From Candidatus Parcubacteria bacterium (lineage in GTDB: Bacteria; Patescibacteriota; Saccharimonadia; Saccharimonadales; Saccharimonadaceae), in NCBI GenBank assembly GCA_023391075.1, contig JAEWBQ010000004.1, positions 62,001 through 126,000 on the forward strand: a DNA stretch of 64,000 nt, read 5' to 3'. Of this stretch, positions 32,773 to 42,147 are shown piece after piece. The notes beneath the pieces were generated by a model, which saw only the letters and a list, made by a program, of their open reading frames with translations, did not search any database and was not told where the DNA came from. The number at the start of each line of letters is the position of its first letter. Within the stretch, counting starts at the first letter, position 1. The position numbers and the translations under genes are program-made.

Positions 32773-32789
<17 letters not shown>
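31794..32789 (-). CDS. Membrane-anchored HExxH protein with coiled coil
   Basis: 331 residues. A basic N-terminus and one membrane helix (LGSILIVAVAALLAYWLVG) place the rest outside the cell. A candidate zinc-metallopeptidase motif HEMLH lies in VTAAHEMLHAVYARM near residue 120, with Glu-rich residues 25-35 later as possible third ligand. The C-terminal 130 residues are a long coiled coil (LQNEAAQLSAQMEQLQADIK). No exact family is recognised. It overlaps the clpC 3' end by 17 nt, so it is probably co-expressed with clpC under heat-shock control. Protease activity is an inference from one motif. Confidence 0.7.
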
Positions 32790-35259
<2,470 letters not shown>

Positions 35260-35328
35260 AATTCTATTATCTAGCCTCCAGGATAGCAGCGCAAGCGTTA
35301 TTATTTATTGCCCACGCTCTATATAGTT

Positions 35329-35358
35329 AGTATAGCTGGTAATTAGCACTCGAGTCAA
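35329..35358 (-). promoter_or_regulatory. clpC promoter
   Basis: Minus strand: TTGACT (35353-35358) in the CIRCE loop, 18 nt, TATACT (35329-35334). Same layout as at clpP. Confidence 0.75.
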
Positions 35359-35369
35359 TAGAGTGCTAA
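35343..35369. promoter_or_regulatory. CIRCE operator (HrcA site) at clpC
   Basis: Perfect TTAGCACTC-N9-GAGTGCTAA, overlapping the -35 and spacer of the clpC promoter and 9 nt from the -35 of the divergent ABC gene. Confidence 0.93.
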
Positions 35370-35378
35370 TTCGATCGC

Positions 35379-35407
35379 TTGACCGGTCCCTGTCCTGCGA
35401 CTACACT
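35379..35407 (+). promoter_or_regulatory. Promoter of the ABC exporter operon
   Basis: TTGACC, 17 nt, TACACT, ending 6 nt before the ATG. It predicts transcription from the A of the start codon. Confidence 0.75.
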
Positions 35408-35413
35408 CTAAGC

Positions 35414-36337
35414 ATGAACAGTACGCCTCCTCCCGCCTTGAGTCTTCGCCACGTCACCAAGCGCTATAACGCGACGCGTGGCATTTTCAACCTAACGCTC
35501 GACGTGCAGCCAGGAGAAGTGTTTGGGTTCCTGGGACCAAATGGAGCAGGTAAGTCGACGACGATTAATATCATCCTCGACCTGCTGCGCACCGACGAAG
35601 GAGCTATTACGGTATTTGGTCTCGATCATCAGCACGATAGTCTCGCTATCCGCAGACGCATTGGCTACGTGTCAGGCGACATGGAAACGGATCCTACGCT
35701 CACCGGTCAGCAGTACCTACGGTTTGTCGCCCATCAGCGTGGCGGCGTCAGCAAAGACACGGTCAATGCACTGGCCGTCCGCTTACATGCCGACCTCGGT
35801 ACAAAGATCAAGCACCTCTCACGCGGCAACAAGCAAAAAATCGGGCTCATCTCTGCCCTCATGCATAGTCCCGACATGTTGATCCTCGACGAACCGACTA
35901 GCGGACTCGATCCGTTGATTCAGGCCGAATTTTACCAACTGTTACGTGAACGTCGCGACGAAGGCAAAACGACATTTATGTCTTCGCATATTCTGAGCGA
36001 GGTCCAAAGTATCTGTGACCGTGTCGGGTTTATTCGCGAGGGCAAGCTCATCAATGTCACTCCGCTCGACGAACTTCTCCGCCAAGCACCCCAGGAAGTT
36101 TCCGTACTCTTCATTGGTGCACCACCGATGAGTGCGCTTAAGCACGTCCCCGGCCTCAGCAACCTCATCGCTCATAGCAGCACCGTGACATTCGATTTCG
36201 CAGGAGATACGAATCAGCTTGTCCGCGTATTGGCGTCCCAGCGCATCAAGAGCCTGACGATTGCCGAGCCCGATCTGGAGAAGCTGTTCATGCGTTATTA
36301 TCAAACTACTACCCCGGAGAACTCACATGTTTCGTAA
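35414..36337 (+). CDS. ABC transporter ATP-binding protein
   Basis: 307 residues from the ATG at 35414-35416. Walker A GPNGAGKSTT, the signature region HLSRGNKQKIGL, Walker B MLILDEPTSGLDP and the switch His (MSSHILSEV) are present. It belongs to the ABC-2/DRA-type subfamily used for drug, lipid or antimicrobial peptide export. The C-terminal about 80 residues are a typical extra domain. It overlaps the permease gene by 11 nt, so they form one exporter. The promoter is leaderless-type. It is next to clpC but on the other strand; the substrate is unknown. Confidence 0.93.
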   Translation: MNSTPPPALSLRHVTKRYNATRGIFNLTLDVQPGEVFGFLGPNGAGKSTTINIILDLLRTDEGAITVFGLDHQHDSLAIRRRIGYVSGDMETDPTLTGQQYLRFVAHQRGGVSKDTVNALAVRLHADLGTKIKHLSRGNKQKIGLISALMHSPDMLILDEPTSGLDPLIQAEFYQLLRERRDEGKTTFMSSHILSEVQSICDRVGFIREGKLINVTPLDELLRQAPQEVSVLFIGAPPMSALKHVPGLSNLIAHSSTVTFDFAGDTNQLVRVLASQRIKSLTIAEPDLEKLFMRYYQTTTPENSHVS

Positions 36338-37124
36338 CCTCTACCTAAAAACCCTGTTCAACCTCCGCTGGCAGCTACTCGGCTGGACGGGCGGCATTGC
36401 CTTCGTCGTCTTTCTGACAGTCATCTTCTTTGATTCACTTGCAGGCAGTAGCTTTGGCGAGATTACCAAGTCCGTCCCGCCTTCACTACAGGGTCTCGTC
36501 GGATCGCTTGAAGACTTCGCTTCAATCGACGGCTACATCGGCCAGTTTGTCTTCGGTGCAAAGGTCACACCGATCCTCATCCCTATGGCGTTGATTCTCT
36601 TCACCACCCAGAGCGTGAGCGAAGAAGACGATGGACGGCTCAGCACGCTCCTGACGCTGCCGATCCGTCGGAGCAGTATCTACCTCCAAAAGTGGCTGGC
36701 CGTTGCGACCGTTATCGCGCTCGTATGCGCAGGCATGGCGGCCGTCACCGTTGCCGCAGCCTCGCTGCAGCACCACCCGGTCAGCATGCGCCATCTCTTA
36801 GAATCTACCGTTACCTGCTGGCTCATGTGCCTCGGCCTTGGTACTATCACCTACGGACTCGGCATGGCAACAGGCCGCAAAGGATTGACGATTATGGTAG
36901 CGAGCGTGTACGCAGGAGCTTCGTTCATCATTTCGTCGATCGCCCCCAATATCGACAAGCTTCAGACTATCGATCGGCTGTCTCTGCTTCATTACTACAA
37001 TATGCCGAACATCATGCTGCATGGGTTAAATGCGCTTCATACAACCGTGCTAGTGGCGACCGTCATCCTAACCTTCCTCTTCGGCTGGTTTTTCTTTACA
37101 CGCCGCAGCTTGCAACTATCGTAG
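36327..37124 (+). CDS. ABC-2 type transporter permease
   Basis: 265 residues from the ATG at 36327, inside the end of the ATPase gene. Six predicted helices with a large first extracellular loop (GSSFGEITKSVPPSLQG). The segment SEEDDGRLSTLLTLPIRRSSIYLQKW is the conserved cytosolic coupling region of ABC-2 permeases. It forms a heterodimeric or 2+2 exporter with the preceding ATPase. No terminator is seen directly after it; the next promoter starts at 37153. Confidence 0.9.
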   Translation: MFRNLYLKTLFNLRWQLLGWTGGIAFVVFLTVIFFDSLAGSSFGEITKSVPPSLQGLVGSLEDFASIDGYIGQFVFGAKVTPILIPMALILFTTQSVSEEDDGRLSTLLTLPIRRSSIYLQKWLAVATVIALVCAGMAAVTVAAASLQHHPVSMRHLLESTVTCWLMCLGLGTITYGLGMATGRKGLTIMVASVYAGASFIISSIAPNIDKLQTIDRLSLLHYYNMPNIMLHGLNALHTTVLVATVILTFLFGWFFFTRRSLQLS

Positions 37125-37152
37125 CACAGGCGCGTGGTCAAGCATAAGAGTA

Positions 37153-37181
37153 TTGACTTTTTGTTAATTTTGTGCTAAAGT
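37153..37181 (+). promoter_or_regulatory. Strong promoter of the 112-residue gene
   Basis: TTGACT, 17 nt, TAAAGT preceded by TGC. The leader of about 53 nt holds a perfect 9-bp hairpin (37209-37230). Confidence 0.75.
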
Positions 37182-37208
37182 TTTAGGGACAATCACTTCG
37201 CTTCAACG

Positions 37209-37230
37209 CTGAGGTGCTGTCGCACCTCAG
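37209..37230 (+). promoter_or_regulatory. Leader hairpin next to the ribosome site
   Basis: CTGAGGTGC-TGTC-GCACCTCAG, a 9-bp perfect stem whose last bases touch the GGAAGG ribosome site of the gene at 37241. It could control ribosome access or protect the 5' end. Confidence 0.5.
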
Positions 37231-37240
37231 GAAGGAAACC

Positions 37241-37579
37241 ATGTTCGCGACAGCTTTTGCCATCTTGGCCCGCTTTGTCCTTGCTCTTACCGAGCACTTG
37301 ACACACGCCGCCCAGCGGCACTTTGTCCACTCGCGCCGTGTCGAGCAACTGGTCGCTCAGGCTCTCGGCCCCCGGCCAGACCCCGATGCCGTAGCCGAGC
37401 TTGTCCACTATTGCCCGCCAAAGAAAGTTCTTGACGCGTTAACGCGCACCCACAATGAACGCCTAGAAGATGGCGTGCACATCACGACACATCACAGGCT
37501 CCAAGAATTGCGGAGCAGAGTAATGGAAGTTGGCATCAACACCGGTGCCATCAAGCTGACGCCGCCAGGGCGAGAGTAG
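37241..37579 (+). CDS. Small protein of unknown function
   Basis: 112 residues from the ATG at 37241, with GGAAGGAAA upstream. A moderately hydrophobic N-terminal helix (MFATAFAILARFVLALTEHL) is followed by a His/Arg-rich helical body (HAAQRHFVHSRRVEQLVAQAL, ITTHHRLQELRSRVMEVG). No family is recognised. It is a single-gene unit with a strong promoter, leader hairpin and GC-rich terminator, the same style as the small units between rpoC and rpsL. Confidence 0.65.
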   Translation: MFATAFAILARFVLALTEHLTHAAQRHFVHSRRVEQLVAQALGPRPDPDAVAELVHYCPPKKVLDALTRTHNERLEDGVHITTHHRLQELRSRVMEVGINTGAIKLTPPGRE

Positions 37580-37605
37580 CGCCGCATGTTTACCCGCCGA
37601 GGTGC

Positions 37606-37645
37606 GGGGCGGAAGGACACCCTTCCGCCCCTGCTTCATATCTTG
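37606..37645 (+). terminator. Terminator of the 112-residue gene
   Basis: 11-bp perfect stem GGGGCGGAAGG / CCTTCCGCCCC with loop ACAC, followed by a weak TGCTTCATATCTT tail. Confidence 0.7.
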
Positions 37646-37659
37646 GCATCATGAAAACT

Positions 37660-37688
37660 AAAACCACCCTCACAATGAGGGTGGTTTT
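37660..37688. terminator. Terminator of nusA (bidirectional)
   Basis: AAAACCACCCTC / GAGGGTGGTTTT, a 12-bp perfect stem with loop ACAAT and T-runs on both sides, 20 nt after the nusA stop. Confidence 0.85.
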
Positions 37689-37708
37689 GTATTCACAAGA
37701 ACCGAGAA

Positions 37709-38833
37709 CTATTCTTCAGATGATTCTTCGATCGCACCAAAGAGGCTGTCTTCGATGTTCTTTTTTGGCTTCGGTGCCTCAACCTTGGCAGGAGCAGCGG
37801 TTTCGATGTCGAGCTCGTAACCAGTCAAACGGCTTGCCAGACGGACGTTCTGACCACCGCGGCCGATTGCAATTGACTGCTGGTCTTCTGAGACGAATAC
37901 CTTGGCGCGCTTGGCAGCTTCGTCGATCTCAACCTTCACGACTTCGGCGGGGCTCAGCGCGTTACGAATAAACTGCTCGCTGCTCTCTGCATATGGCACG
38001 ATGTCGATCTTTTCCTGATCGCCAATTTCGTTCATAACAGCTTGGACACGTGTACCGTGACCACCGACGAACGTACCGACTGGATCAACACCAGGAACAG
38101 TACTGTTGACAGCCAGCTTAGTGCGGCGACCGGCTTCGCGGGCGATTGCTTTGATTTCCACTGCACCGGTTTCCATTTCAGGTACTTCCTGGCGGAACAG
38201 GTAGTCGACAAAAGCTTCGTTGCCACGGCTCAAAATGAGCTGTGGACCACGGTTGTCGCGCTCGATGTCTTTGATGAACACCTTGATACGTGAACCAATG
38301 CTATAGAATTCACCCTGGATCTGTTCGCTCTGTGGCAAGATACCTGTCGCCTTGCCCAGTTCGACTCGAACGACACGTGGTTCGACACGCTGGACGACGC
38401 CGGTAACGATCGTACCGATTTTATCCTCGTATTCTTCGAGGACGACTTCACGTTCAGCTTCGCGGAGGCGCTGCAGGACAACTTGCTTAGCTGTCTGTGC
38501 GGCCACACGACCAAAGCTCGTGACTTCGTGCTTTTCCTCGACAGTATCGCCGAGCTCAGCGTCAGCCTTGAGCTTGCGGGCGTCTTCAAGACTGATCTCG
38601 ACGGCGTCCGAACCGACTTCTTCAACGACTTCGCGGATGACGAACACGTTAGCCGTGCCGTCGTTGACATTCAGCTCTGCACGAACTTCTTGGTCGCGCT
38701 CGCCATTGTCGCGGCGCCACGCGGCAGCAATCGCTTGCTCGATAACCGACATCACGGTCTCTTCTGGGAGGTTCTTTTCCTCGGCAATGGTACGGACAGC
38801 CAGGGTCAGCTGCTTGATGTTGATATCTTCCAT
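37709..38833 (-). CDS. nusA: Transcription termination/antitermination protein NusA
   Basis: 374 residues from the ATG at 38831-38833, with AAAGAAAGGAAC upstream. N-terminal domain (EDARKLKADAELGDTVEEK), S1 domain (DKIGTIVTGVVQRVEPRVVRVELGKATG), then KH1-KH2 (FVGGHGTRVQAVMNEI, SIAIGRGGQNVRLASRLTGYELDI). The tail is short and lacks the acidic repeats of enterobacteria. It binds RNA polymerase and modulates pausing. It is on its own here, not in the usual rimP-nusA-infB operon. Confidence 0.96.
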   Translation of the reverse strand: MEDINIKQLTLAVRTIAEEKNLPEETVMSVIEQAIAAAWRRDNGERDQEVRAELNVNDGTANVFVIREVVEEVGSDAVEISLEDARKLKADAELGDTVEEKHEVTSFGRVAAQTAKQVVLQRLREAEREVVLEEYEDKIGTIVTGVVQRVEPRVVRVELGKATGILPQSEQIQGEFYSIGSRIKVFIKDIERDNRGPQLILSRGNEAFVDYLFRQEVPEMETGAVEIKAIAREAGRRTKLAVNSTVPGVDPVGTFVGGHGTRVQAVMNEIGDQEKIDIVPYAESSEQFIRNALSPAEVVKVEIDEAAKRAKVFVSEDQQSIAIGRGGQNVRLASRLTGYELDIETAAPAKVEAPKPKKNIEDSLFGAIEESSEE

Positions 38834-38888
38834 CTTGTTCCTTTCTTTACTAAAAAATCCGACCTGCCGGCCGGAATGTACTACGTCA

Positions 38889-38917
38889 ACTATAGCACGC
38901 TTCACTGTCGCCCGCAA
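38889..38917 (-). promoter_or_regulatory. nusA promoter
   Basis: Minus strand: TTGCGG, 17 nt, TATAGT preceded by TGC. Leader about 50 nt. Confidence 0.7.
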
Positions 38918-38945
38918 TAGCCCGAAGGGAACTAAACGAACGCCT

Positions 38946-39182
38946 TCATGATTTCTCTTTTTTGTGCCAGTGGCCGTCGTCCCCTTTTTCGTACACCTTT
39001 TTTACAGCGTTCCAAGCTACTTTATGAGCAGTTTCTTCCCGATCCGCGTCTCCACGGCGGTCCTTCGCGTCTTTATACTCATCATAGGCACTGTTAAATG
39101 CCTCCAGGTAAATTTCCTGTGCATGCTGAGGTAAAACATTATGGGGACCTTTTGGGAGCTCATCGATTGAGTTATAGGGCAT
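38946..39182 (-). CDS. ChaB family protein
   Basis: 78 residues from the ATG at 39180-39182, with AAGGAGGATGAT upstream. It starts MPYNSIDELPKGPHNVLPQHAQEIYLEAFNSAYDEY, the typical ChaB start (ELP..V...LP..AQ.I...AFN.A), followed by a charged tail containing AWNAVKKVYEKGDDGHWHKK. ChaB was named for a link to cation transport in E. coli, but its molecular function is unclear. It lies 10 nt after the coiled-coil gene, forming a two-gene unit. Confidence 0.88.
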   Translation of the reverse strand: MPYNSIDELPKGPHNVLPQHAQEIYLEAFNSAYDEYKDAKDRRGDADREETAHKVAWNAVKKVYEKGDDGHWHKKEKS

Positions 39183-39192
39183 ATCATCCTCC

Positions 39193-39522
39193 TTACTCGC
39201 CAAGTATGGAACGGCGTTCGTCGTCTATCGCTTTAAGTTGTGCTTCATATTCTTTACGAACATTATCTTCTTTAGCATCCAGTTCTCTGGCTTTTTTATG
39301 AGCCTCTTCAACCATGGCGTCCAAGGCGTGAGCTTTCTTTTCCTGCTCATCAGCGGCATCTTGCAGCTGCTGCGCTTCCTTACGTTCAAGCTCTGCCCTA
39401 TCTGGCGCGCCGTAGCTATCTAGACCGTCTGCTTTGTCTGACTTTTTGGTTACAAGCAACTTCAACGATTCGGCTTCCGATCTAGCCTTATCTGCTTCAT
39501 CTCGCAATAATTTTGCATCCAT
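39193..39522 (-). CDS. Coiled-coil protein of unknown function
   Basis: 109 residues, with GAGAGGAGG 7 nt before the ATG. Nearly all is charged, Ala/Glu/Lys-rich heptad sequence (EAESLKLLVTKKSDK, ELERKEAQQLQDAADEQEKK, YEAQLKAIDDERRS), so a single long coiled coil is likely. It has no membrane helix or cysteine. It is the first gene of a pair with chaB. A -10-like TAAAAT lies just upstream (39546-39551). Confidence 0.72.
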   Translation of the reverse strand: MDAKLLRDEADKARSEAESLKLLVTKKSDKADGLDSYGAPDRAELERKEAQQLQDAADEQEKKAHALDAMVEEAHKKARELDAKEDNVRKEYEAQLKAIDDERRSILGE

Positions 39523-39596
39523 GTCACACCTCCTCTCTGTTTCTATTTTACTCCCCTGGCGCGCACACGCAAAACCACCCGTAGTATACTAAAGAC

Positions 39597-39983
39597 ATGA
39601 CTACACGACTCGAAGATACTCCACTGACGAATTTCACCCCGCTCAACAAAGCAAAGGTCACCGATCTCCAGATCATCGATACCGTCGAAGGCACCGGCGA
39701 AGCAGTCGCCCCTGGCGCTACGATTACGGCACACTACACCGGCGCCCGCTGCAGTGACGGGATTATTTTCCAGAGCTCTCATGACTTCGGCGACCCGGCG
39801 ACCTTTCCGCTTGACCGCGTTATTACCGGCTGGCAAGAGGGCGTCCCAGGCATGAAAGTCGGAGGAATTCGTCGCTTAATTATCCCCTCGGCATTAGCCT
39901 ATGGCTCGGTCCGCGCTGCAGCGAATATCCCGCCGAATTCAGATCTCGTATTCGACATCGAACTCGTCGCGATCGTCAAATAA
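39597..39983 (+). CDS. FKBP-type peptidyl-prolyl isomerase
   Basis: 128 residues. FKBP marks: ATITAHYTGARCSDGIIFQSS, FPLDRVITGWQEGVPGMKVGGIRRLIIP, LAYG and NIPPNSDLVFDIELV. There is no signal peptide, so it acts in the cytosol, probably as a folding helper. TATACT ends 6 nt before the ATG and there is no ribosome site, so the mRNA is likely leaderless. Its stop overlaps an inverted repeat in front of the next gene. Confidence 0.93.
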   Translation: MTTRLEDTPLTNFTPLNKAKVTDLQIIDTVEGTGEAVAPGATITAHYTGARCSDGIIFQSSHDFGDPATFPLDRVITGWQEGVPGMKVGGIRRLIIPSALAYGSVRAAANIPPNSDLVFDIELVAIVK

Positions 39984-40004
39984 TACTATACAAAATATAG
40001 TATT
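39982..40004. promoter_or_regulatory. AT-rich inverted repeat at the VOC gene promoter
   Basis: AATACTATA-CAAAA-TATAGTATT, a perfect 9-bp inverted repeat that overlaps the FKBP stop and the likely -35 (TATACA) of the VOC gene; TACACT at 40010-40015 is the -10. It could be an operator or the terminator of the FKBP gene. Confidence 0.5.
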
Positions 40005-40022
40005 ATTGTTACACTGTACGTA

Positions 40023-40859
40023 ATGACCAGTGTACTTACTTCATCCCTGTCTATTGCTCCGTCAACTCTCGCGGTTGCGGATTTGTCGAAAATGCGCACG
40101 TTTTATCGTGAGCATGTCGGTCTTGATATTCTAGAGGGAACAGCTGATCGTACTATCCTCGGGCGCGATCAGACTCCCATCATCGAATTACTTTCCCGAC
40201 CCAAGCTCGCCTTCGCGCCGCCTAGTGCTGCTGGACTCTTTCATAATGCCATCCTGTTCAGTTCGCGCGGGGACCTAGCGCGCACAGTCGGTGGCATCAT
40301 TACTAAGACACCTCAGCTCTATAGCGGCACGGGAGATCATCTTGTCAGCGAAGCATTCTACTTCAACGACCCCGAAGGAAACGGCCTTGAGCTGTACTTC
40401 GACCGACCGGCCGAAACGTGGCAGTGGCACGACGGCCAGGTTAAAATGGATACTCTATATATCGACCCGATCGGGTATATCCAGTCGCATGCCAGCGAGC
40501 GCGCGAGCACCGACAAAAAGATCGGTCACGTCCACCTCAAGGTCGGCGACATCTCTCGTGCACGCAAATTTTACGTCGACACGCTGGGATTCGATATTAC
40601 CGCTGATATCGGTAGCGCGCTCTTCGTCTCCGTAGCTGGTTACCACCATCATATCGGCCTCAACACCTGGATGAGCCTGGGTGCGCCACAGCGGAGTGAG
40701 ACGATTGGAATGACGAGCGTTGCAATTACCCTTGGCAGCGAATCGGACGTGACACAACTAGCAAGTCGTCTGGAACGCAATAATATCTCCTTCAGGTACC
40801 AGCATGGAATCTTGACGACAGCCGACCCCTGGAACAATACGCTTATCTTTACCGCGTAA
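40023..40859 (+). CDS. VOC-family (glyoxalase/dioxygenase-like) protein, two domains
   Basis: 278 residues with two vicinal-oxygen-chelate halves: residues about 12-135 (LAVADLSKMRTFYREHVGLDIL, FHNAILFSS, NDPEGNGLELYFD) and about 165-275 (GHVHLKVGDISRARKFYVDTLGFDI, GYHHHIGLNTW). The layout resembles CatE-like catechol 2,3-dioxygenases of Firmicutes, with metal His/Glu present. Its substrate cannot be read. TACACT ends 7 nt before the ATG and no ribosome site is seen. The upstream inverted repeat hints at local regulation. Confidence 0.88.
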   Translation: MTSVLTSSLSIAPSTLAVADLSKMRTFYREHVGLDILEGTADRTILGRDQTPIIELLSRPKLAFAPPSAAGLFHNAILFSSRGDLARTVGGIITKTPQLYSGTGDHLVSEAFYFNDPEGNGLELYFDRPAETWQWHDGQVKMDTLYIDPIGYIQSHASERASTDKKIGHVHLKVGDISRARKFYVDTLGFDITADIGSALFVSVAGYHHHIGLNTWMSLGAPQRSETIGMTSVAITLGSESDVTQLASRLERNNISFRYQHGILTTADPWNNTLIFTA

Positions 40860-40866
40860 AACATCA

Positions 40867-40896
40867 TTTACAACATACTCTCAGCAAGCGTATGAT
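40867..40896 (+). promoter_or_regulatory. Promoter of the surface protein-sortase operon
   Basis: TTTACA, 18 nt, TATGAT. The predicted leader is about 59 nt and ends in a strong GAGGAGGAG ribosome site. Confidence 0.7.
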
Positions 40897-40961
40897 GGGT
40901 ATATAAGACAAAAATAGGTGTTCGAGAACAGTATCATCATAAGACACGAGGAGGAGAGTCT

Positions 40962-41552
40962 ATGAAGAAACTATCGTTCCTATTAGCAACCCTAGGAGTC
41001 ACGCTACTTGCCGGGTTTGGATCAGGCGGCGCAGTACATGCAGAGACGGGCACGGCAACGTGTCCGATTAATTTTACTGGACCGGATTCAAAAAACATCT
41101 GTACATCCGAAACGCACTACAAATGCACCGTCAACAACGACAACAAAGTAGTCTTCAGCAACGAAAACGACCAAGTTGTCGGAACGGGCGACGCCGTCGT
41201 TGCAGACAATACGTCAGGTGGCGGCGCCATGACTGGAACGGCCACCAATCAAAATGGCACGACATTTAATGCCACTATCACCAACGGCACCGACTGCGTT
41301 GCGACTGCCACGGTACCAGCGACAGTCGTTCCAGCTAGTGAACAGCCAGTGACTCCAGTCACCGCGCCTGCCGGCAAGGGCCAGGTTGCCCCCGCAGGAA
41401 TGGGTGCAGTTGCAGTCCAACAGCCACAGGCCCTGCCAAACACTGCAGCCGCCTCACCATTTACCGCTCTGGGCGCCATCATTGGCTCTGCGAGCGCCGT
41501 ACTACTATTAGCACGATTGGCGGTAACCGCCCATGGCCGCTTCGGCGCCTAA
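40962..41552 (+). CDS. Sortase-anchored surface protein (LPNTA)
   Basis: 196 residues. A Sec signal peptide (MKKLSFLLATLGVTLLAGFG, cleavage near VHA-ET), an extracellular domain with four Cys (TCPINF, NICTS, YKCTV, TDCVA) and many Thr/Asn, a Pro/Ala-rich linker, then a cell-wall sorting signal: LPNTA, a hydrophobic helix and a basic end (TAHGRFGA). The next gene, overlapping by 20 nt, is a sortase and is presumably its partner. It may mediate contact with host cells; that is inference. The strong ribosome site GAGGAGGAG suggests high expression. Confidence 0.88.
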   Translation: MKKLSFLLATLGVTLLAGFGSGGAVHAETGTATCPINFTGPDSKNICTSETHYKCTVNNDNKVVFSNENDQVVGTGDAVVADNTSGGGAMTGTATNQNGTTFNATITNGTDCVATATVPATVVPASEQPVTPVTAPAGKGQVAPAGMGAVAVQQPQALPNTAAASPFTALGAIIGSASAVLLLARLAVTAHGRFGA

Positions 41553-42141
41553 GTTATTTGCCACCGGGGGCGTACTACCGTTCGCCCTAAGCCTGGCGGG
41601 GATGTACCTACTGAGCATATTGATGTTCACCCTCATCACCCGCCCGGCTCCACCGGCCGCGCACTTGGCGCTGGCCGATTATGCCATGCATGCCGAACCC
41701 AAACTGGCCGTACGGCCACGCCCGGCAATTCAAGGCCAACCCACACATTTATCAATACCGAGCATCGGAATCGATCTGCCCGTCAAGCAAGGTACATACG
41801 CTGCAGACACCGCCAGCTGGACCATCGATCACTCGGCTGCCTTTCATGCAGACATCTCCATGCCAGTCAACGAGAGCAATGGCACGACATTGCTATACGC
41901 CCATGCACAAAGCGGCCTGTTCGATGTACTACCGCGAATCACCGCTGGCGCACAGGCTATCGTGACCTCAGACACAGGACATACGTTTACGTACACCTAT
42001 GTCGCCATGACCGAGACCACGCCGAGCGACACCAGTGTATTCCGATCGGACGGCCCACCGCTACTAGTCCTGCAGACTTGCTCGGGCGAGTGGAGCCAGT
42101 ACCGCGATCTGTACGCATTTCATCTAACGAAAGTGAGTTAA
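41533..42141 (+). CDS. Sortase transpeptidase
   Basis: 202 residues. An N-terminal membrane helix (LPFALSLAGMYLLSILMFTLI) anchors the enzyme; the extracellular domain has the sortase core: HLSIPSIGIDLPVKQG, the catalytic His in TTLLYAHAQSGLF, catalytic Cys in LVLQTCSGEW and Arg in QYRDLYAF. It cleaves between Thr and Ala of an LPxTA motif and attaches the protein to a wall or other acceptor. The start lies within the surface-protein gene, so the two are coupled. The class was not assigned. Confidence 0.93.
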   Translation: MAASAPKLFATGGVLPFALSLAGMYLLSILMFTLITRPAPPAAHLALADYAMHAEPKLAVRPRPAIQGQPTHLSIPSIGIDLPVKQGTYAADTASWTIDHSAAFHADISMPVNESNGTTLLYAHAQSGLFDVLPRITAGAQAIVTSDTGHTFTYTYVAMTETTPSDTSVFRSDGPPLLVLQTCSGEWSQYRDLYAFHLTKVS

Positions 42142-42147
42142 CCAGCC

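Noticed and set aside
35281..35320. AT-rich sequence before clpC as an origin or attachment site
   Set aside because: It is fully explained as clpC leader and promoter; no DnaA-box cluster or direct repeats are present.
37632..37645. Shared CTTCATATCTTG after two hairpins (about 1282-1293 on the minus strand and 37633-37644)
   Set aside because: A 12-base match could be a common terminator tail or chance; the flanks share nothing else, so I do not call it a repeat or integration mark.
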